From Alkalihalobacillus sp. YIM B00296 (GTDB lineage Bacteria > Bacillota > Bacilli > Bacillales > Fictibacillaceae), in the NCBI RefSeq assembly GCF_020179385.1, contig NZ_JAIBLJ010000033.1, forward strand, positions 1-40,385: 40,385 bases of DNA. The letters are read 5' to 3'. The notes under the pieces were generated by a model. It had not been told where the DNA came from, made no database searches, and saw only the letters and a list, made by a program, of their open reading frames with translations. This document shows, in pieces, positions 27,957 through 36,253 of the stretch (position 1 is the stretch's first letter; every line of letters starts with the position of its first letter). The translations under genes were made by a program, and so were the position numbers.

Positions 27957-28130
27957 TTTGATGTGTTATGCCACCTCACCCCAGAAAGACAGCCTTGTAT
28001 GGGATCCGTGTTCCTCGAGTCTGAGATTTGCCTCCGGCTAACGGATACAACGACCTTCACCATTCGGGATTTAAACTCTAGTGTGTGTACATGCGGACTC
28101 AACAAAAAGAACAGAAATCTGCTTCAAGCG
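27957..28130. other. GC-rich structured segment, possible insertion-sequence end
   Basis: This stretch is much richer in G+C than its surroundings and begins exactly where the GH29 remnant stops. It can fold locally (for example ATCCGT at about 28002 with ACGGAT at about 28040). A 94-residue ORF across it has no protein-like pattern. On the minus strand its layout (GAGTCCGCATG, later CAGACTC) is reminiscent of the non-coding end of IS110-type elements, which carry a bridge RNA. That identification is a guess. Confidence 0.3.
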
Positions 28131-28174
28131 ATTCCTGTTCTTTCATTAGTTCAAATGGGTTCAATTTATCAAGT

Positions 28175-28330
28175 TCAGTTCATCATTTGTAATAATGCTT
28201 TCTGTGGTACTTCTTCCATTTCTACTTCTCTCCATCCTTTACCGTAACTGCCCTCTGCATAAATTTTAATGTAAGCCTCAGAACGCAACTTTCTATCCAT
28301 CACTTTTATAATTTGTTGCTGATTTCATCT
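28175..28330 (-). pseudogene. Unidentified minus-strand gene remnant (C-terminal end)
   Basis: On the minus strand one frame is open for about 45 codons and looks like real protein (IKVMDRKLRSEAYIKIYAEG, then YGKGWREVEMEEVPQKALL), ending at TGA 28177-28175. Upstream, a neighbouring frame continues the sense (LHIFRYDEDEI), which suggests a frameshift near 28320. I do not recognise the family. Confidence 0.4.
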
Positions 28331-28478
28331 TCATCATACCTGAAAATGTGTAGCGATAATTATGGAGCTTTCATTTTTTTGAACAGCCAATAAAAAACAA
28401 AGATGTGGTACAGACACAACCAAGCCCAACCCTACATAGGATTAAGTATGTGTGATAGCAGCCTATGGAGGTGAGGGT

Positions 28479-28844
28479 GTGTCAAGCATCATCGCAGCAC
28501 TGGCTTATTTCTTCAAAGAAGTCATGTTCTTCGTTTCTTATGTGAAGAATAATGCGTTCCCACAGCCATTGTCGCCGAAAGAAGAAACAAAATATCTGAA
28601 AGAGATGGCTGAAGGTAGTGAAGACGCCCGGAATCGCTTGATCGAACATAACTTGAGACTCGTCGCACATATATGTAAAAAATTCGAGAATACAGGGGAG
28701 GATACAGAAGATCTGATCTCCATCGGTACGATCGGCCTGATCAAGGCGATTGAGAGTTACTCAAGGGGGAAAGGGACGAAGCTTGCAACTTATGCTGCCC
28801 GTTGTATAGAAAACGAGAACATTATGACATTAGGGGTGCGGTAA
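28479..28844 (+). pseudogene. sigK: RNA polymerase sigma factor SigK, N-terminal part only
   Basis: 121 codons from GTG 28479, with GGAGGTGAG just upstream. The product matches the first half of the late mother-cell sigma factor: a short pro-sequence ([19 protein letters not shown]), [20 protein letters not shown], then sigma region 2 ([39 protein letters not shown]). It ends at YAARCIENE plus eight unrelated codons and TAA. Intact SigK continues with regions 3 and 4; nothing like them occurs in this window. In B. subtilis the gene is split by the skin element at the same place (spoIVCB/spoIIIC). Either this is a split sigK whose other half lies beyond the window, or a broken extra copy. Its base composition is richer in G+C than its neighbours. 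Confidence 0.88.
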
Positions 28845-28897
28845 AAAGTGGAAAATATAATCCTAATGACATTAGAATTGAGATTCTAATGTCATTA
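28824..28897. repeat. Repeat cluster at the sigK break: three copies of ATGACATTAG, one in a 15-bp palindrome
   Basis: ATGACATTAG occurs at 28824-28833 and 28866-28875 and inverted at 28886-28895. The last two lie in a perfect palindrome with arms TAATGACATTAGAAT (28864-28878) and its complement (28883-28897) around TGAG. No U-run follows. Its placement right after the sigK truncation suggests a recombination site or insertion scar. Confidence 0.65.
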
Positions 28898-28985
28898 CTA
28901 GTGCATATGAAAAACAGCGCTATAACAGCATTTCTTGGGTTTACAAATTTAATTTTTTGTTGGACAAGATATGTATTCTAACTTC

Positions 28986-29015
28986 AAGAAGGGGATCAAA
29001 GTTCCCTTCTTTTTT
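28986..29015 (+). terminator. Intrinsic terminator
   Basis: AAGAAGGGGA pairs with TTCCCTTCTT (one G-U) around a short loop, followed by six T. No intact plus-strand gene ends just before it, so it has probably been left behind by a lost gene. Confidence 0.8.
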
Positions 29016-29805
29016 ATAGGTTAACAAATAAATTTCAATGTTCAAGATAGCAGTGTGAATACTTTTTGATATTACCAACTACAAATAATTTATTATGACT
29101 TATTTTTTTGAAGCTCACAACCCGATTGATAATCGGTGACCAGGAAATATTGAAATATCCCTGAATTTTTTTGTTGTAGGGTATCGTTCTATCTATTCTT
29201 TCTGCATATCTTCCGACAGGAGTTCCGAGCAAAAGCCTAGGCTTCACGTTCACAGTTACTCTCCGTTAATGAGGGTCATGAAAGTATGCTAGAAGGTCCA
29301 ATATGGACCAGTTCATCCCATTTTCTTGCTTGTATGGATCAATTAAATAATAAAATTTCTTGGTTAATGGTATTTAATTTTTTTAGAGTTAACTCTATAT
29401 ACCAAAAATCCGTTTTAACAAACTTCCTTAGCAATTTTCTGACATCAATTTTACAAATATAGATGTAACTTTTTTAAAAAGACAAATCCAGTATTAAAGA
29501 ACAGTTTAATTCTGATCGATTAAAAGCAATATTAGTTAACTAATAGACAAGATATATCATGGGAAATTTCCTGAATTTTGTTACGATTAAATCAAGTAAG
29601 GGCTTTCGCGAGTTGTTAACTAGGTATAATCTGTATAATTTCATTTATACACTGAATTATCTTAACCATCCGTTTTTGTGAATTTTGCAATAATAGAAAG
29701 TTAATATAACATAAATTGTCTTTGAAGAACTATTATTGATAAGTTTAGTTGCAGATTTTTCGAAACAATCCAAGGGTAATTTTCTATATTGTAATGAAAG
29801 GAGAA
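29016..29805. other. Gene-poor stretch
   Basis: Nearly 800 AT-rich bases. A minus-strand ORF (29259 to 29035, GTG start behind GGAGAG, about 74 codons) is the only candidate gene and resembles nothing I know. A small palindrome (GGTCC/GGACC) lies at 29296-29310. No confident gene, RNA or promoter is visible. Confidence 0.4.
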
Positions 29806-29922
29806 ATGATTTTGGTTATAGCAGAAAAAAATATTAACAATATTATAAAAGATATTGTTGAAAAAACTCACGTCACTGATATTCATACCCATCTTTTTGC
29901 ACCTCAGTTTGGGATTTTATAG
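29806..29922 (+). pseudogene. UxaC-like uronate isomerase/amidohydrolase, N-terminal remnant
   Basis: 38 codons from ATG 29806, behind GAAAGGAGAA, ending at TAG 29920-29922. The product contains VTDIHTHLFAPQFG, the metal-binding opening of uronate-isomerase-type amidohydrolases, which normally exceed 400 residues. Only about 45 bp separate it from the next gene, so nearly all of the original gene has been deleted. The ribosome site and start remain intact, so a 38-residue peptide could still be made. Confidence 0.7.
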
Positions 29923-29968
29923 ATAAGGATTTACCGAAAGTCTAAGTTGACAATAGGAGGATTTCATA

Positions 29969-30799
29969 ATGAAAAAAAACTGGGTTTTAAGCGGCTTTGG
30001 AGACGAAATTTCACCCTCACTAGAAATGCAGCTTGAAGTAATGCGCAATAATGGAATTTATCATTTGGAGATTCGTACAGTAAATGAGAAAAATATTCTT
30101 GATTTAACAAATGAAGAATTAGTAAACGTGAAAGAAACAATTAAAGAATATGGATTTTCTGTTTCATCAATTGGTTCTCCGATTGGGAAGGTTCATATTA
30201 GTGAAGATTTTGGAGAACATCTCGAAAGCTTCAAACGTGCACTGTACGTTGCTAATCAACTTGATGCTAAATACATACGCATTTTTTCGTTTATTATGAA
30301 ACCTTCGGAAACGAAAAAATACAGAGAAGAAGTTATAGATAGACTTACAATGTTTGCAAAATTAGCAGAACAATCAAATATGATTCTACTACATGAAAAT
30401 GAAAAGGACATATATGGTGATACAGCCGAACGATGTTTAGATATTATGGAATCAGTGGATTCGCCTGCATTACGCTCTACTTTTGATCCTGCTAATTTTG
30501 TACAAGTTCAAGAGGAACCATTCCCTAAAGCATATCAATTATTAAAAGATTGGGTTGAATATGTTCATATTAAAGATGCTACTTATTCTGATCGAAAAGT
30601 ACAGCCGGCTGGTAAAGGGGATGCAAATTTCAAAAGCTTTCTGACTCAATTAGAAAAAAACGGTTTTGAAGGATTCTTCTCTTTTGAGCCTCATCTAACA
30701 TCCGATAGTGGACCTGGAGGGGGAGAGGGAAAATTTAAATTAGCAGTAGATTCATTTAAAGAGCTTGTGAAAAATTTGGAAGGAGTGACGATTGAATGA
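29969..30799 (+). CDS. Sugar phosphate isomerase/epimerase (TIM barrel), second type
   Basis: 276 residues of the xylose-isomerase-like superfamily, only distantly related to the pair at 22989 and 25668. Likely metal-site motifs are LLHENEKDIYG (Glu), STFDPANFV (Asp), EYVHIKDATY (His) and FFSFEPHL (Glu). The start is ATG 29969 after ATAGGAGG. Its stop overlaps the start of the next Gfo/Idh gene (ATGA), so translation is coupled and the two enzymes probably act one after the other. Around them lie wrecks of a uronate isomerase and a D-mannonate-type SDR, which hints at uronate or acidic-sugar chemistry. The substrate is unknown. Confidence 0.87.
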   Translation: MKKNWVLSGFGDEISPSLEMQLEVMRNNGIYHLEIRTVNEKNILDLTNEELVNVKETIKEYGFSVSSIGSPIGKVHISEDFGEHLESFKRALYVANQLDAKYIRIFSFIMKPSETKKYREEVIDRLTMFAKLAEQSNMILLHENEKDIYGDTAERCLDIMESVDSPALRSTFDPANFVQVQEEPFPKAYQLLKDWVEYVHIKDATYSDRKVQPAGKGDANFKSFLTQLEKNGFEGFFSFEPHLTSDSGPGGGEGKFKLAVDSFKELVKNLEGVTIE

Positions 30800-31848
30800 A
30801 ACATGAAAAAGATTTAAGGTTTGCGATTATTGGTTGCGGAGCTATTTCAGATAATCACGCCCTTTCAATCATAGAAAATGGGAGTAAACTAGTTGCGTGT
30901 TGTGATAATGTCGAAATCAATGCTATAGGATTTGCGGAGAAATATGACATTGATTGGTATACAGATTATAAAGAAATGATTAAGCGGAATGATATTGATG
31001 TTGTATGTATATGTACTCCAAGTGGTACACATGCGGATATCTCAATGGAAGTAAGTAGATATAAGAAACATATTGTTGTCGAAAAGCCTATGGATATAAC
31101 ATTAGAGCAAGCTGATCGTATGATTAATGCTTGTAATGAGAATAATGTCAAGTTATCCGTGATTTCACAGCATCGATTTGATGATTCAACGATGTTTTTA
31201 AAGAAAGCTGTTGAAGAAGGCCAATTAGGTAAACTTATTCTTGGGGATGCTGCAATAAAGTGGTATAGATCCCAAGAGTATTATGACAGTGGAGAATGGC
31301 GTGGTACTTGGGAAATTGATGGTGGAGGCGCTTTAATGAACCAAGGTATTCATACCATTGATTTATTACAGTATATAATGGGTGGAATTGAGTCATTGAC
31401 GGCGAACATAGGGACTCTAGGACATGCTCGGATTAATGTTGAGGATGTTGCTACAGTTACCATACGATTTAAAAATGGCGCATTAGGTACAATTGTTGGA
31501 ACAACATGTGCTTATCCAGGTTTAAGTGCAAGATTAGAAATTCATGGCAATGAAGGCACAGCAATTATTGATAATGATCAATTAACTTATTTCCACACGA
31601 AAGAGAAATTAGTAGATCAAATGAAGTTAAATTCAGTTAGTAAAAAAACAGGTGGAACATCACCAGAAATTAATTATTTTGGTCATAAAAAGCAAATTAA
31701 AGATATGATAGAAGCGATTTTAAATGATCGTGAACCATTAGTAAATGGAGAAGAAGGTAAAAAACCATTAGAAATTATTTTAGCAATCTATTCCTCAGCA
31801 AAAACAGGTGAAACTGTAAACCCTTCTCAAAAAGTTGAACAAGAGTGA
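30796..31848 (+). CDS. Gfo/Idh/MocA family oxidoreductase, second copy
   Basis: 350 residues. The Rossmann start FAIIGCGAISDNHALSI is followed by VCICTPSGTHADISMEV and the hallmark HIVVEKPMDITLEQAD. WEIDGGGALMNQGIHTIDLL carries the C-terminal-domain signature with its catalytic-type Asp/His. The start codon overlaps the isomerase stop by four bases (ATGA). It resembles Gfo/Idh enzymes that oxidise glycoside or uronate-type substrates, but the specificity cannot be read. Together with 29969 it forms the only intact pair of this second sugar module. Confidence 0.9.
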   Translation: MKHEKDLRFAIIGCGAISDNHALSIIENGSKLVACCDNVEINAIGFAEKYDIDWYTDYKEMIKRNDIDVVCICTPSGTHADISMEVSRYKKHIVVEKPMDITLEQADRMINACNENNVKLSVISQHRFDDSTMFLKKAVEEGQLGKLILGDAAIKWYRSQEYYDSGEWRGTWEIDGGGALMNQGIHTIDLLQYIMGGIESLTANIGTLGHARINVEDVATVTIRFKNGALGTIVGTTCAYPGLSARLEIHGNEGTAIIDNDQLTYFHTKEKLVDQMKLNSVSKKTGGTSPEINYFGHKKQIKDMIEAILNDREPLVNGEEGKKPLEIILAIYSSAKTGETVNPSQKVEQE

Positions 31849-31980
31849 AAATTACGGGATCAATAGTTTCATCAAAAATTACACTATGTTGAAGAATATA
31901 GCCTGATGTTAAGTTGTTTGTTGGAAAGAGTTAGACTTGAAAATAATTAAAGCGCATCAAACTTTTGGGAGTGGGTTATC

Positions 31981-32739
31981 ATGAGTAAGTTGTTTGATTT
32001 AAGTGGAAAAACAGCAATTATTATTGGAGGGAATAGTACTTTAGGAGGTGCCATGGCAGTTGGTTTGGCCGAGCATGGTGCTAGCATAACAATTGTTTGC
32101 AGAAACTTGGAAAAGGCAGAACCTGTAGAAGAAAGAATACAAGTTTTTGGAGGGGAAGTAAAATCTTTTCAAGTAGATGTTACCTCAGAGGAAGCGTTAT
32201 TGAAAGTAGCAGACGAAAGAAGATTGGTCTAGTAGTTATGACATTTTACTGAATGCACAAGGTAAAAATAGTTCTACTCCTTTTTTTGATTCGATATGAC
32301 TGAATGGGATGACATCATGAATGTGAACCTAAAAGGAATTGTATTAGCATGTCAGATTTTCGGTAGGAAAATGATTGAAAAGGGAAGTGGCGGTTCAATT
32401 ATTAATATTTCATCTGTATCTTCTACCATACCCCTTTCTAAGGTTTTCACGTATTCTGCTTCTAAATCAGGTGTAAATAGTATTACTCAATTTCTAGCTA
32501 GTCCTTACAATATTCGTGTCAATGCTATTATCCCAGGTTTTTTCCCTGCTGAACAAAATCGTAAGATTTTAAATGAAGAACGCGTTACTCAAATTATGAA
32601 TCACACTCCGATGAACCGCTTTAGAAATCCGGATGAATTAAAAGGTGCAACGGTATGGTTAGCTTCCAAACAAGCATCAGGATTTGTAACTGGTGATCTT
32701 ATTCGTGTAGATGGTGGATTTGGAAGTATGACAATATAA
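31981..32739 (+). pseudogene. SDR oxidoreductase (D-mannonate oxidoreductase-like), multiply broken
   Basis: A short-chain dehydrogenase with ATG 31981 and ribosome site GGGAG. The cofactor motif is worn: KTAIIIGGNSTLGGAMAVGL replaces the usual TGxxxGxG. The frame breaks at about 32213-32245 (WSSYDILLNAQGKNSSTPFF continues in another frame) and again near 32290 (FDMTEWDDIMNVNLKG). The catalytic YSASK is intact, but about 8 residues before NIRVNAIIPGFFPAEQNRK are missing. GFFPAEQNR and HTPMNRF are typical of the D-mannonate/fructuronate reductase type of SDR. With a UxaC-like remnant upstream, this looks like a former uronate pathway. Confidence 0.8.
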
Positions 32740-32776
32740 TTTCTAATGATCAAATATTATAAAGGATTGGATACGT

Positions 32777-33655
32777 ATGATTGATTATACTGATATAAAT
32801 ACAAATCAATTATTGGAAAAAGATAAAATTCACATGAAAAATAAAGTGAACAGTCAAAAAGATAAATGGGTTTTACATTCACATGACGGTTTTGAAATAT
32901 TTTATTTTCATGAAGGGATAGCAAGTTATATTATAGGCGATGGCGTGTATCAATTATCACCTGGGGATATGCTTGTATTTAATGGGCAACTGCTTCATAG
33001 AGCTAACCCCTCTAAACGGCAACCATATATTCGAAGTTTTTTGAATTTTCTTCCTTCTTATTTAGAGGGTTATATTCCTAGGAACACACTTCAAGAGATT
33101 TTAACTCATCTCGATAATACAAATGGTCTACGAATACAATGGGGTGTTTCTGAAAGGAATGAAATTGAAACTTATTTTTCCAGAATTTCAGCAGAAAGAG
33201 AAAGGTGTATACCCGGATACGAAACTATGATCAAATCGTATTTGTCCCAACTATTGATCAAGATTTTACGTAAATCAATAGAATCAGAGTTTACCTTAAT
33301 AGGACATGAAATTTCACAGAAAGAAAAACATGTGAATAGAATCTTGAACTTTATTAATCAAAAATATAAAGAAAGTTTATCATTAGATATTATTGCTGAC
33401 GCCTTACACTTAAACAAATATTATATGTGTCATTGTTTCAAAGAGGTCACTGGCATTACAATAAATAAGTTTTTAGCAAATCGTCGTATTGATGAAGCGA
33501 AAAAATTACTTCTTTCAACAGGAGAACCCATCACTAAAATATCTGAAATGTTGGGATTTAAGAATGCTATTCACTTTAGTAGATTATTTAAACAATATAT
33601 TGAAATTTCACCACAATCATATCGAAATAGATATAGTAAAAAAAGCAAAAACTGA
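32777..33655 (+). CDS. AraC-family transcriptional regulator with cupin sensor
   Basis: A soluble regulator of 292 residues. The N-terminal cupin-type domain (about 25-110; LHSHDGFEIFYFHEGIASYI, LSPGDMLVFNGQLLHRANP) would bind a sugar. The C-terminal double helix-turn-helix (about 190-292) contains LSLDIIADALHLNKYYMCHC and KISEMLGFKNAIHFSRLFKQ. The start is ATG 32777 with AAAGGATTGG upstream. It lies 37 bp after the broken SDR and probably once regulated the second sugar module (29806-32739). It differs from the membrane-anchored regulator at 6531, so each module has its own AraC protein. Confidence 0.88.
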   Translation: MIDYTDINTNQLLEKDKIHMKNKVNSQKDKWVLHSHDGFEIFYFHEGIASYIIGDGVYQLSPGDMLVFNGQLLHRANPSKRQPYIRSFLNFLPSYLEGYIPRNTLQEILTHLDNTNGLRIQWGVSERNEIETYFSRISAERERCIPGYETMIKSYLSQLLIKILRKSIESEFTLIGHEISQKEKHVNRILNFINQKYKESLSLDIIADALHLNKYYMCHCFKEVTGITINKFLANRRIDEAKKLLLSTGEPITKISEMLGFKNAIHFSRLFKQYIEISPQSYRNRYSKKSKN

Positions 33656-33771
33656 TAATTTTAATAGATGATGCATAAAAAATAGTTTATCGCCATTTTC
33701 CTCATCGTTTAACACCTTCCATAAATGATGCCTGGACTCGACGATCTCTAAGAGATCTCTGGCTCTTGAAT

Positions 33772-34077
33772 ACAAAAAACATCTATCCAAGCTTGAAGAT
33801 GAGATAGATGCTTTCGAAGGGTATTGAAGAGTGTAGAATTATCCAATCAATCCCTGGTATCGGTGAAAAAATCGCTGCCACGATTATTTCTGAGATTGGG
33901 GAAATTGATCGGTTTAATCATCCTAAGAAACTAGTAGCATTTGCCGGAATTGATCCCAGTATCTTTGAATCTGGTACATTCAAAGGTACATTAAATCGGA
34001 TTACCAAACGAGGCTCTAGCAGACTAAGACAGGCCTTGTATATGGCCGTTAAATGCGCCATTCGAGATGTCTCTTAA
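33772..34077 (+). mobile_element. IS110-family transposase, C-terminal fragment
   Basis: The fragment starts in one frame with a coiled stretch (ALEYKKHLSKLEDEIDAF). It shifts frame at about 33822 and continues with the transposase_20 domain: IIQSIPGIGEKIAATIISEI, FAGIDPS, ITKRGSSRLRQALYMAVKCA. The N-terminal DEDD catalytic domain is missing and the C-terminus ends early. It is therefore dead; neither end of the element is obvious next to it. Confidence 0.85.
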
Positions 34078-34147
34078 CAGTTCCTTAATCGATCTTTCAA
34101 TTCAGATGTTATGTTCTTTTCACTATAAAAACTCCCCTTTAGATTTA

Positions 34148-34226
34148 AAACGGTGCAACTTTTTTATAAACGGTACAACTTTCTTTCAAAGCCACACCTG
34201 TCTCCTTCATCTCAAGGAAGACAGGT
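34148..34226. repeat. Tandem imperfect 18-bp repeats and adjoining hairpin
   Basis: AAACGGTGCAACTTTTTT (34148-34165) is repeated with small changes as AAACGGTACAACTTTCTTT (34168-34186), a 20-bp period. Just after it, ACCTGTCTCCTT (34196-34207) pairs with AAGGAAGACAGGT (34214-34226) with one bulge. Repeats of this kind occur at ends of some insertion sequences. The remaining gap 34078-34563 holds no gene. Confidence 0.5.
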
Positions 34227-34453
34227 CGATTACCCGTACGATTTTTTTAAATAAAAACTTACATTCATTTTCTTTTCCCCATTGGGTTGGGAACATATTA
34301 ACCTACTTGGGGAGTATACTTTTAATTAGAAAACCGTACGACGCCATTGAGAAACCTAAATATATAAAACGAAAGCGCCTCTTTTGTTTCTAAGGACAGC
34401 AGATTAATCCTTTTTATAGATTTAAACTAAGCATATAATATACATTATATACG

Positions 34454-34481
34454 TTACAACTCTATAAACCTATGATATACT
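34454..34481 (+). promoter_or_regulatory. Promoter of the tyrosine recombinase gene
   Basis: TTACAA (34454-34459), a 16-base spacer and TATACT (34476-34481) with an extended TG. A second -10-like TATAAT occurs at 34487-34492. The gene starts about 80 bases downstream. Confidence 0.45.
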
Positions 34482-34563
34482 CATCGTATAATGTTAATGT
34501 TCGATTGCTTTTCACTAAGATTTTTTCCAATTAAACTCGTCATATAAGGTGAGGAGTGACAAA

Positions 34564-35479
34564 ATGATTAACGAATATCTTTTTGATTTAAAGAAAAAAG
34601 GGAAGTCCCCAAAAACAGTTTTATCATATGGAAATGATTTACATATATTTTTTTGCGGAACTGGTACTCGAGCCAGGTGAATATGTTACATCGACAGATG
34701 TAAGGAAATGGATTAATCAAATGTTAATACCTGAGGAAGGGAAACCGTTAGCTATTTCGACGATTAATCGTCGGTTGAATTCCTTGAGGAGTTTTTATTC
34801 TTGGGCACAGAAAAACAAAAAGATCATTCATAACCCAATGGAAGACATTCAAGAATTGAAATCAGCCGATGAAGATCACGAAAAGATCATGTGGCTGACA
34901 GAAGAAGAGTTTGAAGACCTGTTTAATCGATTAAGAAAAACACGAGTCAAAAGCAGGGGAGTAGATCGTGAGGAAAAGTATCGCCGGGATCGAGCGATCA
35001 TTTATTCGTTAACCTATGCCGGGTTAAGAGTAGATGAACTATCCAATTTGAAGTTAATGGATTTGGACCTTGACTTAAAGCGTATTCGTATTGTGGGAAA
35101 AGGAGGAAAGGTTCGAACGGTTCCTTTTTCAACTACACTTTTAAATGAAATCAGGGACTGGTTGAAATTCCGTGTAGAAAAGGCTAAGAGCAAACCCTAT
35201 GTGGAAGATTCCCCATATGTATTCTACAGCCAGCGTTCTCCGCGATTAACTGTCCGTGGAATACAGACGATGGTCGAGAGTTATAGCTTACCAGATAAGA
35301 AGTTAACGCCTCATATGTTTCGACATACGTTTTGCAAGTGGATGTTAAAAGCGACGAACAATGATATCGAAAAGGTAAGAAGGTTAGCCGGTCATAGCAA
35401 CATTGCAACAACAGCAAGATACTTAAAAGATTCGTATAGTGATTTAGCTGATGCAGTAGAGGCTTTACCTAAATTTTAG
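34564..35479 (+). pseudogene. Tyrosine recombinase/integrase (XerC/D-like), frameshift in a T7 tract
   Basis: A site-specific recombinase of about 304 residues if read through. ATG 34564 follows GGTGAGGAG and gives the core-binding (SAM-like) opening YLFDLKKKGKSPKTVLSYGN. At the seven-T run 34648-34654 the frame shifts: removing one T joins DLHIFF to AELVLEPGEY. Downstream the catalytic domain is complete: Arg in TYAGLRVDELSNL, Lys in GKGGKVRTVPF, HxxR in TPHMFRHTF, His in LAGHSNIATTARYL and the Tyr nucleophile in the same block. The catalytic half could also be translated alone from about 34628, but without part of the DNA-binding arm. The homopolymer makes three options equal: sequencing error, slippage or phase change, and true decay. 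Confidence 0.82.
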
Positions 35480-35543
35480 TTTGGAGATTCTTAAAGTTTT
35501 TATAAAAAATAAACTTCTTGTTTAACTATGTCCAAAAACAAAC

Positions 35544-35577
35544 AAGCATTCCTCAATAAGAAGAAATGCTCCTTTTT
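35544..35577. terminator. Bidirectional terminator between recombinase and kinase-like gene
   Basis: AAGCATT pairs with AATGCTC-side bases (35545-35550 with 35565-35570, imperfect inner stem), followed by CCTTTTT on the plus strand. On the minus strand the same hairpin is followed by a T-rich run. It fits two convergent genes. Confidence 0.6.
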
Positions 35578-36253
35578 ATCTTTTGAATACGGTGTGATTC
35601 ATGACCATTTTCATAAATTCTTCATATGACGAGTAATACTTAGTCCAGTGGTTATACCATTTTCGAATAGTTTCTAATAGCCAAAATGGTATAGGTTTTT
35701 CGTCAATAAGGTAGTAATATTCGTCATATGCTTTTTTTAAATGCTCCCAGCGGTGATCATTTCCTGGCTTAACGTATTCGGAAATATCCAGTATTTTTGC
35801 TCTTCCACCCTGCAATAAGATGTTTTTTAAGTGAATATCTCGTGGATTTAACCCCCTTTTGCGGACATACTCTCTTGCTTCCTCCACATCATTTATGGCT
35901 TGTCTAGGGATATGAACACCTTGTAGAAGGGAGTCAAAAAACGTGGTTCCTTCCTCGTAATTTAAAATGAGGCAGTTATAATAGGAACCATAGCATGTAG
36001 AGAAGAAAGGTGAATCCTCTAATACGTTATAAACATGTTCTTCTACCTTAATTTTGGAAACTTTGTCTTCTGCGTATATTTTAAATGCATAGGCAGGAGA
36101 TTTAAAGGATTGGAAAACAGCAGCATCGGTCCCCACCCCTATACATCTCAGATCATCAGCTTCTCCATGTATTGTCACCGGATCATTGTTAAGATTTGAA
36201 GTAACAGTGATTTGGGTCAGCGAGTCCATCGCCTTTTCCCAGTTATTGTCCAT
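35576..36253 (-). CDS. Protein-kinase-like protein (YrzF type)
   Basis: 225 residues with a reduced Hanks-type kinase fold. There is a poor glycine loop (IGVGTDAAVF), Lys58 in AFKIYAED and the catalytic loop RDIHLKN (Asp139, Asn144). The metal-site Asp156 is in ILDIS, where ordinary kinases have DFG. These features match the small YrzF-like kinase homologues of Bacillus, whose substrates are not established. It starts at ATG 36253 behind GGGAGAG. It is a single gene convergent with the recombinase, about 200 bp from the divergent Mn riboswitch promoter. It may be an active kinase, since the key residues are present. Confidence 0.8.
   Translation of the reverse strand: MDNNWEKAMDSLTQITVTSNLNNDPVTIHGEADDLRCIGVGTDAAVFQSFKSPAYAFKIYAEDKVSKIKVEEHVYNVLEDSPFFSTCYGSYYNCLILNYEEGTTFFDSLLQGVHIPRQAINDVEEAREYVRKRGLNPRDIHLKNILLQGGRAKILDISEYVKPGNDHRWEHLKKAYDEYYYLIDEKPIPFWLLETIRKWYNHWTKYYSSYEEFMKMVMNHTVFKR

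Noticed and set aside
27963-28247. 94-codon plus-strand ORF
   Set aside because: Cysteine- and threonine-rich nonsense pattern across the GC-rich segment and an antisense fragment; no ribosome site.
29035-29259. Minus-strand ORF of about 74 codons with a GTG start and GGAGAG
   Set aside because: Plausible start but no recognisable pattern or neighbours on that strand; kept only as a remark in the gap entry.
29296-29310. GGTCC/GGACC palindrome, considered as part of a T-box or other leader
   Set aside because: No T-box motif, specifier stem or downstream gene.
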